This document shows positions 11,385 through 18,332 of a stretch of 64,000 nucleotides of DNA, piece by piece; within the stretch, counting starts at the first letter, position 1; each line of letters opens with the position of its first letter. The DNA comes from Gracilaria gracilis (lineage: Eukaryota > Rhodophyta > Florideophyceae > Gracilariales > Gracilariaceae), in contig JARGSG010000011.1 in NCBI GenBank assembly GCA_030374805.1, forward strand, positions 744,001-808,000, in the 5' to 3' direction. The notes under the pieces are model-generated. The model did not search any database, was not told the DNA's origin, and was given only the letters and a program-made list of their open reading frames with translations. The translations under genes and the position numbers were made by a program.

Positions 11385-11837
11385 ATGAATCCTTACATGC
11401 TACAAGAATACAGATTGCTCTATGTACAAGAGGGGTACTTATCTGCGCACCTAGGTAAAATCTCAAATATTCCATTTACGCAGAACGTAATTGTATGGAA
11501 CATAATACACATATGCCTTGGGTTCTACCAAATCAAAGGCCCATTTGTTAAAGAAGTAGACTTCCAAATACTATGCAGACTACTAAGTGCATACAGTCCG
11601 CAACTTTATGATGAGTATGAAGAGGAATTTATACTACAACTATATTTTGTAATAATTGGTACCTACGGTCACTACCAAAGATCTGGAAACTACCTTTCAT
11701 GTATAAGAAATGCAGTAAAGAACTTCTTTGAAAAGAATATAGTGGAAACATTCAAATTGAATGAAATAGACGCACACCCGAGGATCCCATACCCAACTAT
11801 GTATCCATCTCCTGCTGGACCAGCTCCACAGGAATAA
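11385..11837 (+). CDS. LTR element accessory ORF 1 of a tandem pair
   Basis: An open frame of 150 codons just after pol, where some LTR elements carry an envelope or other third gene. It is not envelope-like: I see no signal peptide or membrane anchor. It aligns over most of its length with the next frame (11908-12327), sharing the pattern V(I)xWNIxHIxLxxYQxxGP and an IIGxxGHY block. The pair arose by tandem duplication and diverged. Predicted mostly helical and soluble. The family is not recognised. Part of a fossil element. Confidence 0.7.
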   Translation: MNPYMLQEYRLLYVQEGYLSAHLGKISNIPFTQNVIVWNIIHICLGFYQIKGPFVKEVDFQILCRLLSAYSPQLYDEYEEEFILQLYFVIIGTYGHYQRSGNYLSCIRNAVKNFFEKNIVETFKLNEIDAHPRIPYPTMYPSPAGPAPQE

Positions 11838-11907
11838 GCATAAATAGAAGGCGCGGAGCAAAGGATAACCAGTTCCTCACTCGCCCATCATCAAAAGAGT
11901 CCTCAAA

Positions 11908-12327
11908 ATGAGTTTGAACACCCAGGATCTTGGTCAATTACAATTTGCTCAGATGAAACTAGCCGACTGGCTGTTAGCCGCTACCTCCGACCCATATAAA
12001 CAATATGTTATATTATGGAATATATTCCACATATCTTTGGCATACTATCAATTACATGGACCATTGATTTCGGAAATTGATAGAAATACAATACTTGCGT
12101 TATACGAAAGGCATGAACCAAAAGTATGCCTTTCACTTACTGAAAGTAGAATGATACAGCTGCATTATTACATTATTGGGATCATTGGACATTACCCAGA
12201 AGAACGTAAGGCGTATATTCACATTACAGGACGAGTTTCGAAATACTTAAGAGAAAGAATAGGTTCACCAGTTACATTACATATTCCCGAAGGCGGCGGA
12301 CATTCATTTTTGCCGTACCCAAACTAG
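11908..12327 (+). CDS. LTR element accessory ORF 2 of a tandem pair
   Basis: An open frame of 139 codons, 70 nt after its paralogue and upstream of the 3' LTR. It shares WNIFHISLAYYQLHGP and YIIGIIGHYPEE with the corresponding segments of 11385-11837. Identity is low enough that the duplication must be much older than this insertion, since the LTRs differ by under 1 %. That implies both copies have travelled with the element family. Function unknown. Part of a fossil element. Confidence 0.7.
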   Translation: MSLNTQDLGQLQFAQMKLADWLLAATSDPYKQYVILWNIFHISLAYYQLHGPLISEIDRNTILALYERHEPKVCLSLTESRMIQLHYYIIGIIGHYPEERKAYIHITGRVSKYLRERIGSPVTLHIPEGGGHSFLPYPN

Positions 12328-12452
12328 GTAATGAAGTACATGAGAAGAGAAAAAGAAACAAAAAGAATAAAATCAAGAAAAAGAACAAAACAGAAACAAA
12401 AGTAAAATATCACATAATTTGAGGACAAATTTTTAAAGAAAAGAGGAGCAGT

Positions 12453-12847
12453 TGTAGCATATGGCAGTTTTGGAAGGGGCTTAAAAGCATTGGTTTTGCC
12501 TCTTCCACGCGCATGTGCTCAGCTGGTACGGTCACTGAGTTATCAGTGCTGTATAGGAATATAAAGTAGGAATAGAGCCTTTATTGGTAGTGTTGTTTTT
12601 AGTACTACAATCATCTATTTGCTAGACTATATAAACCGTCTCGGACTCCTGTTCCCAGAAGTCCGGGCAACTCTCCTCGCACCAACTCCGTCCACAACAG
12701 TTCTAGGCCTTCAGCAAGTCCGTCCAGCGCGAGCGCGGTCAGACCAGTGTGTAGGATAAAGTACTTTATTCAATATATATTTAAGAAAAAGCTATACACA
12801 ATACAAAAGTAAGTTATGTACACACCTACTGCGCACCGATAATTACA
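12453..12847 (+). repeat. 3' LTR
   Basis: A 395-bp terminal repeat matching 5442-5836 with about three differences. It is preceded by a purine-rich tract and followed by the target duplication TGTGC at 12848-12852. Confidence 0.95.
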
Positions 12848-12923
12848 TGTGCTGCGCACAAGCGTCGGCTGACGGCGCGCAGCCGCTGTGGCCGTAAGCG
12901 CCGCCGCGCTGACGTAAGCTTCC

Positions 12924-13103
12924 ACACACACACACACACACACACACCTCATCGCTCGCACTCGGTTCGCTGCTGCACGCGCGCGGCGCGTGGTGTGGTG
13001 GCGCGCGCGTGTCAAGCTCCTCAACACCGCCTGCTGCTGCTGCTCGTCGCGCTTCCCCACTCCCGCGCTCTCTTTCTCTCTCTCTCTGTTTACCGCCTTC
13101 TCT

Positions 13104-13140
<37 letters not shown>
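12924..13140. repeat. Cluster of simple repeats
   Basis: Three microsatellites lie in the leader of the next gene: (CA)n near 12924-12947, a CT-rich run near 13070-13088 and (GCC)n near 13108-13139. The GCC run would encode polyalanine if translation began upstream. Confidence 0.85.
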
Positions 13141-13141
<1 letters not shown>

Positions 13142-13151
13142 CAGCAGCTCC

Positions 13152-14169
13152 ATGCAGCTCACGGACGACCACAAGCGCCGCTTCATCCGCGACGGCTACG
13201 TGCAGCTGCCGCGCGTGGTACCGCGCGCGGAGGTGGCGGCGCTTCTAGCCGTCACCGACCGCATGTACGCCAGCAAGCAGTACACGCTGCACGACTCCAA
13301 CAAGGACATTCTGCCGCACTTCGCAGCCGCCTGCGAGCAGCACGCGACGCTCACGTCGCTGCCTCGCCGCACGCCAATGCTGTCGCTGTGCGAGCAGCTG
13401 CTGGGCGCGGGCAACGTCGCGCTCCCCGCGCGCGCGCAGATCGCGTACCGTCCGTACGACCAGCGGCTGGCGCGCAGCGGAATGTCGCCCGCCGACGCTA
13501 TCTGCCGCCATTGGTACCACGTCGACGGCGGCGATGGCAAGTATGCGCGCACGGCGTCACCGTTTACGTTGCTGGTGGGCGTGTGCCTGTCCGCTGGCCA
13601 GACCGTTGACGACAACCGCGGCCAACTCAACGTGTGGCCGGGTACGTGAGAGCTCTTCTTTGCGCGATTAATTGACGTGCGGCAACTCACTGCTAATATT
13701 TTACAGCTCGCTGACAACAATTCACCCTCTTCGTCATCTTGGCACCGTTCCGCTTTAACACCCGTGCGCCACTTGCCAGCCTCCCACGTCACGCTGCATC
13801 AAGTGCTCAAGCAACGTATCCAGGCAGTAAGTTGTGCCACAAACTGCTGCTTTCTACCCTTGGTAGCATCTGACAATGCGTTCACTTTCCAAACTTATGC
13901 AGGGTCTCATCACAGGCCGCAACCTGTTCGGCGTCGCGAAAGAGAAACCAGACATCGGTCCAGCCAAGCGTGTGCTCATGGACGTGGGCGATGTTGTCCT
14001 GGCACATCACCGCCTGGGCCACTCTGGCGGCGTAAACCTCCACCATCACGTGCGCAAAAACCTCTACTACAGAGTCACTCACAAGCGTCACGATCAACTG
14101 TTGCCCGCCGTCTGGAGTGCTTCGTTATGGACCGAGTACGACGGTCTGCGCCACCTTGTACAACAGTAG
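13152..14169 (+). CDS. PhyH-like Fe(II)/2-oxoglutarate dioxygenase
   Basis: Phytanoyl-CoA-dioxygenase-like enzyme, predicted to hydroxylate an unknown substrate using Fe(II) and 2-oxoglutarate. I propose three exons: 13152-13641, 13780-13826 and 13903-14169, giving 267 residues. The donors are GTACGT and GTAAGT and the acceptors TTGCCAG and TATGCAG. The joined sequence restores the family motif LNVWPGASHVTLHQ. Iron ligands are visible as the HxD in WYHVDGG and the distal His within HRLGHSGGVN. I place the start at MQLTDDHKRRF, because the frame upstream to 12990 is polyalanine and low-complexity. That upstream Met would add 54 residues and cannot be excluded as a leader. It is convergent with the copine gene. 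Confidence 0.8.
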
Positions 14170-14303
14170 CTAGTCCCTCAACAGTAAGCACGTCGCGTAG
14201 CTCCCAGTAAACCTCTACAATTCTCCTTCTTGAGAAACTACACCTCATCCCAACACCGTCGTCGAAATGAACAGTCAGCGGAACGCCACAGTGAGGTATC
14301 TAT

Positions 14304-14316
14304 GTACAGTAGGTAC
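14304..14316. promoter_or_regulatory. Near-match GTACM-N3-GGTAC dyad
   Basis: GTACA-GTA-GGTAC, one mismatch from the perfect dyads at 16995, 21328 and 40199. It lies between the 3' ends of the PhyH-like and copine genes. Its role is unknown; it could fold as a short stem with a 3-nt loop. Confidence 0.35.
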
Positions 14317-14393
14317 ATTCAAAGCTATCTTAGTGTGCACACAACGGCAACCACGCATCTCTTTGCATATATTCACAAATCGATGCTACAACT

Positions 14394-16595
14394 TTATACA
14401 CCCGGACTAATACCAACATCAACCATGTAGTCAACCACCCGCTGAGGAACCTCTTGTAGAACCTGCTCAGCAAGCTCTTCAACCGGCTGGCCCGGTTTGA
14501 ATTGTGTAAACTGCACTATGTCATGCTTGGCCTTTCTTGTCCCGTCGTTACTAGTCAGTCTGTGGTTATCGCCATCTAATCTCTTCATGGCAGCAAAGTC
14601 AGCGTTTCCAACACCCACAATCACAATTGCGATCGGCGTTCTATGCGACGCCTCAATAATAGTATCCACAGTAGCAGCCATATCTGAGATCACACCGTCA
14701 GTGATAATGAGCAAAACACAAAAGTGTTGGTTGTTCTGCGCCACTGGCTGAGCAAGGCACAGCCCCATTGCGTTTCTGATCAGATGTGCAAAGTTTGTTG
14801 GTCCGGACAGCGTCACGTTTTGCAACGCAGTTTGATAAGCGTTCAGCAGACCTTGCACGCCAACAACGCGCGCATCAACCTGGCCAGACAGTGCAAAGTC
14901 GAAAGAGGCGGTATTTTGGCCCGGCAGAACCGCCCCAAAGCCAAGAGCTGTGAATTGGCCATCCGGAACGTAACCTTCCAGAATAGTTCCAATCGCATGC
15001 AGTGCTTGCCAGTACTGCGAAGGTGCAGCCGGATCACCCATGTAATGAAGCGATTGCGGATCTGACACTGGCCGATTTGACGACGTGAAGTCAACCGCCA
15101 CAATAAACTCGAGGCGCAGACCACCGAGCAGGAACTGCGTAAACGTGGGCATCTGCACCACATCTGCTCTATGCACAATAAGCTCACCCGAGCTCACGTA
15201 CCGGGGTCGATTGACCTTCTTCGGGTTGATCAGCGGGAAAAATGACGAGTTCTTCAGCTGCTGCAACGTGAACTTGGCTTCGCCAATGAGATCGTGTGGG
15301 GTAAATCTGTCCCAGTCGTACACCTCGCAGAACAGTCTCACCTGATGCCACGGCTCTCCATTCGTGTGCAGCATGAAGCTGTCTGGCGACCAAACCGGGT
15401 TGAGGTTCTTTCTGATGTAATTGGAGCGGTACACGGCAGACAAGCGGGAATTTTCCTGCATGAAGATCTTGAAGTACGGGTCGGACAATCCGAAAAGGTC
15501 TTTCTTGTCAAGCTTCTTGCCCGCGAAATGGAAGGAGACGCGAACCTTTGTGGACAGACTTTCGTCATGCGTGGTAACACTAAGCACACCGTAGTTGCCC
15601 GGCTTGAAGGTGCGGTCGGCAAGCTTGAGCTGATTGTTCTGCTTGGTGACGAGTTCGGCCAAGTTAGTTTTAACCTGGCCGAGAAAATCACCGCGGCCAG
15701 TCTTGATGTTGTCGATATCGATGATCTCAAACTTGAGCGGCTGATACTGCTCAAAATAATACGGCACCTTGATACGATTGACCCACGAAGGGGACGTGGT
15801 GTTGGGAATCATCTCGGTGGAAGCGTACAACACCCAATTAATATTAGCAGACGTGGGCGCAATCATTTTAGTGGTCGGCACGTACAGCTTGCAGATAGGG
15901 TCAGACGTGCCGACAAAGTCCTTCTTGCGCAGACCGGTGGCGCTAAGCTCCAGCGAGATGTGCGCCACCTTTGCACTATTCGAGATGGATGTGCGCGCCT
16001 GCCCCAAGCCAGGCGGTCCCATGGAGGGCGGACGCGAGCCGAAGCTCGGAGGATAGCCATGCATGGGCGGCTGCGCCGCGACGGGAGGATAGCCAGTAGG
16101 CGGTCCCAAGGGCTGCGCGTAGGGCGATTGCGGTGGCGCGTAAGGCGCGTTGTAAGGGGAGGAGGACACGGCATGTTGCAGATTGGGGTGAAAGGCCGGG
16201 TCATACATGGGCGCGGATGAGACAGGGTGCTGAAAGTGCGGAAACGAAGGGTGCTGCGCGGCGTTGGGGAAAACGGGTGAGCCATTTGGGGCCGGGAAGG
16301 GCGGTGAGCCGGGCGGCGGGGCGTAGGTGGGCGTGATGGGCTGCGCGGGGTAGGGGGAGGTTGCGGGCGGCGCGCCAAAGGGCGGCGAGCTTGTCGGCGG
16401 CGCGACGCCCGGCGGTGGTGGCGGCGGCGGCGGCGGCGGGGACTGCGCGAACGGATGGGTCCACGTGGTGGTGTTGGTGGTGGGGTTGTGGTAGTAACGA
16501 CGGCCGCTGTGGTCGAGGTAGACGTTCCAGCCAGTTGGCAGCGGCTCGTCGAAGGCGGGCGGCGGCGGCGGCGGCTGCATCGGGCGGGTGGACAT
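14394..16595 (-). CDS. Copine with N-terminal WW domain
   Basis: A 733-residue copine-family Ca2+-dependent phospholipid-binding protein with an added WW domain. Order: Pro-rich leader; WW domain (about residues 19-50) with LPTGWNVYLD and YYHNPTTNTTTW; a long Pro/Ala/Ser/Gln-rich linker; C2A (KVAHISLEL, RKKDFVGTSDPICKLY); C2B (KLDKKDLFGLSDPYFKIFM); and a vWA/copine core (EFIVAVDFTSSN, MGDPAAPSQYWQAL, ITDGVISDM). The C2 aspartates expected for Ca2+ binding (SDP motifs) are present. I use MSTRPMQ as start; an in-frame Met at 16787 adds 64 low-complexity residues. Known copines are C2-C2-vWA without a WW domain, so the fusion suggests recruitment by, or of, PPxY proteins. Single exon. Confidence 0.88.
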   Translation of the reverse strand: MSTRPMQPPPPPPAFDEPLPTGWNVYLDHSGRRYYHNPTTNTTTWTHPFAQSPPPPPPPPPPGVAPPTSSPPFGAPPATSPYPAQPITPTYAPPPGSPPFPAPNGSPVFPNAAQHPSFPHFQHPVSSAPMYDPAFHPNLQHAVSSSPYNAPYAPPQSPYAQPLGPPTGYPPVAAQPPMHGYPPSFGSRPPSMGPPGLGQARTSISNSAKVAHISLELSATGLRKKDFVGTSDPICKLYVPTTKMIAPTSANINWVLYASTEMIPNTTSPSWVNRIKVPYYFEQYQPLKFEIIDIDNIKTGRGDFLGQVKTNLAELVTKQNNQLKLADRTFKPGNYGVLSVTTHDESLSTKVRVSFHFAGKKLDKKDLFGLSDPYFKIFMQENSRLSAVYRSNYIRKNLNPVWSPDSFMLHTNGEPWHQVRLFCEVYDWDRFTPHDLIGEAKFTLQQLKNSSFFPLINPKKVNRPRYVSSGELIVHRADVVQMPTFTQFLLGGLRLEFIVAVDFTSSNRPVSDPQSLHYMGDPAAPSQYWQALHAIGTILEGYVPDGQFTALGFGAVLPGQNTASFDFALSGQVDARVVGVQGLLNAYQTALQNVTLSGPTNFAHLIRNAMGLCLAQPVAQNNQHFCVLLIITDGVISDMAATVDTIIEASHRTPIAIVIVGVGNADFAAMKRLDGDNHRLTSNDGTRKAKHDIVQFTQFKPGQPVEELAEQVLQEVPQRVVDYMVDVGISPGV

Positions 16596-16994
16596 GGCGG
16601 CGCAACGGGGGGGAGGGGCGGCGAGGAGGAGCGCGAGCGGGGGAGCGCGGAGGAGGGAGGAGGAGGGGGGGGGGAGGAGGGGAAGGGAGGAGAGGGAGGA
16701 AGGGCGGACGCAGATGGTAGCGAGAGCGAGCGAGTGAGCGAGCCGCTGCTGTGGGCGACGTGAACGGCAGAGTGGCGCGTGTGTCAAACTTTATGCAGCG
16801 GCGCAGCGCGTGCCACGCGGGCGTGCGTGGCAGCTGTGCGTGCGTATTTGCGGGCAATGTTAAAGGTTACACGCGTTGCGCTCGAGCGCGCTGGCGCGCG
16901 TTCCAGCGCGCTGCCAACTCAGAACTGAACTGAGCGGCTATTCGTACAGTACACGCGCCAGCCATGCGCATGCATGAGGTAGCGTCGTACAGTA

Positions 16995-17007
16995 GTACCA
17001 GGGGTAC
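16995..17007. promoter_or_regulatory. Perfect GTACC-N3-GGTAC dyad
   Basis: GTACC-AGG-GGTAC, 26 nt beyond the stop of the DUF2854 gene on its sense side. One of three exact copies in this window; see the findings. Confidence 0.4.
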
Positions 17008-17032
17008 ATAACGTTAGCTAACTTTATCACAT

Positions 17033-17842
17033 CTACGGCTCGCGGCTGCTGCGCAGCGACAGCGCCACCAGCCGCTGCTGCGCGTCCTCCTTGCTCACGG
17101 CGGCGCGCACGTTGGGCCCGAAGAAGCGCTCAAAGCGCTCGATGCGCTGCGTCCAGTCGGCGTACGGCGTGGCCACCGAGTAGAAGATGAGCTTGATGCA
17201 GTACTCGCCGTCGTCCGTCACCAGCTCCTCCGCGCCGCGCAGCACGGGGCACGGCTCTCCGCGCGGCACCAGTCCCAGGCTGGACAGCGCCGGCGCCAGG
17301 TGCGCCTCGTCGCCGTAGCGGTGGCGCGTGATGTCCTGGTAGATCTTCTTCTGCACGGCGGTGGCGCGCGTCTCACGCGCCGCCGCTGCAGCCGCACTGC
17401 TCTCCACGCGCACCGGTTGCAGCTCGGCGTACTTGAGCGCGCACCCCACCAGCAGGATGGGCACGCCGTACACAAAGCCCAGCGACGTGGCTGATGCCGT
17501 GCCGTACGAGTCGATGTACGACCAGAACGACGACAGCGTCACCACTGCGCCTGCTGCCAGGAACGCGTTGGCCAGCGAGAAGCCGCGGATCTCGAACGGC
17601 GGCTCGCGCTTCTCGGAGCTCTCCGCAGCGTCGTCGCCGCCGCTGCTGCTGCCGCTGCTGCCGCTGCTGCTGCTGCTGCTGTCGTCGGTGCTGCTGGCGC
17701 GCACGCGCGCGCGCGCCGCACGCGGCGGCGAGCTGCGCGACAGCGAGAGCGTGCGGCGCGGCGACACGCCGTGGGGGATGAGCGCCGAGCGCGCAGCAAG
17801 CGACAGCGGCGCGACGAAGGCGACGGCTTGCGGAAGAGCCAT
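17033..17842 (-). CDS. Plastid DUF2854 protein
   Basis: A 269-residue nucleus-encoded plastid protein of the DUF2854 family, which is conserved in cyanobacteria, algae and plants and lacks a defined function. The N-terminus (MALPQAVAFVAPLSLAARSA...) is rich in Ala/Ser/Arg and fits a transit peptide. A Ser/Gly-rich linker follows. The conserved part has two hydrophobic segments, ANAFLAAGAVVTLSSFWSYI and SLGFVYGVPILLVGCALKYAE. The start is placed at MALPQ; an in-frame Met at 17989 would add 49 residues. It is divergent from the coiled-coil gene across about 490 bp of GCGC-rich DNA. Confidence 0.8.
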   Translation of the reverse strand: MALPQAVAFVAPLSLAARSALIPHGVSPRRTLSLSRSSPPRAARARVRASSTDDSSSSSSGSSGSSSGGDDAAESSEKREPPFEIRGFSLANAFLAAGAVVTLSSFWSYIDSYGTASATSLGFVYGVPILLVGCALKYAELQPVRVESSAAAAAARETRATAVQKKIYQDITRHRYGDEAHLAPALSSLGLVPRGEPCPVLRGAEELVTDDGEYCIKLIFYSVATPYADWTQRIERFERFFGPNVRAAVSKEDAQQRLVALSLRSSREP

Positions 17843-18332
17843 ATCTGTACAGCGGGCGAGCAAGACGCGGGCGGATGACGGACGACGACGACCCCCCGCA
17901 CTCTTTGTGTGGTGCACAGCAACAGGCGATGATCGCCTGGGAGAGCGGAGCTGCGTGGCACAGGCGCCGATGGCGATGCGCGCGATCACGTAATTGGCGG
18001 CGCGTCATATCATTACAAGGGCGCGCACGCAATTGACACGCGCGCGCAATTGGGCGCGCGCAGCTGCCAAGCGAGCGCGGCGCGCGCAGCGCGTTCAACT
18101 TGGACAGACGTGGTCGCGCTTGCGTGACGAGGGCGTTCGCTCGCGCGCGCGCGCGCCGTGTCACGGCGGCTGCTGCTCGGTCCCACGCCAATCGCAATGC
18201 GCGCGCTCGCGACCATCGCGCCTTCGTTTGGGCGCGCCGCGCGCGTCGCTCGCCTTCTTAAGCGCGCGCGCGCGTACGCGTGCGCCACCGCCGTCGCGTC
18301 GCGGTCAGTTGGTCGTCGGCAGCAGTCGTAAC
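17843..18332. promoter_or_regulatory. GCGC-rich divergent promoter region
   Basis: An intergenic stretch between the DUF2854 gene (minus) and the coiled-coil gene (plus). It is dominated by GCGC tracts and holds no recognised motif. In-frame extensions of both genes cross it but look non-coding. Confidence 0.4.

Larger units (their letters stand above)
5442..12847 (+). mobile_element. Ty3/gypsy chromovirus-type LTR element
   Basis: A full-length LTR retroelement, AT-rich inside GC-rich host DNA. It has two 395-bp LTRs starting TGTAGCATATGG and ending AATTACA, and a perfect 5-bp target duplication TGTGC at 5437-5441 and 12848-12852. A primer-site-like TGG stretch follows the 5' LTR, and a purine-rich tract (about 12436-12450) precedes the 3' LTR. 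The parts in order are a C2H2 zinc-finger open frame, gag, protease, reverse transcriptase, RNase H, integrase with a chromodomain-like tail, and two related accessory frames. The LTRs differ at about 3 of 395 positions, so the insertion is recent. It looks nearly whole, with perhaps one break. Treated here as a fossil. Confidence 0.95.

Noticed and set aside
11385-12327. Envelope gene of the LTR element
   Set aside because: There is no signal peptide, membrane anchor or cleavage-site pattern, and both frames look like small soluble proteins.
15294-16220. A 308-codon plus-strand frame opposite the copine
   Set aside because: It shows no domain, and the opposite strand encodes well-conserved C2 domains.
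17373-18197. A 274-codon minus-strand frame near the DUF2854 gene
   Set aside because: It is an Arg/Ala/Gln-rich shadow of the DUF2854 gene and its promoter.
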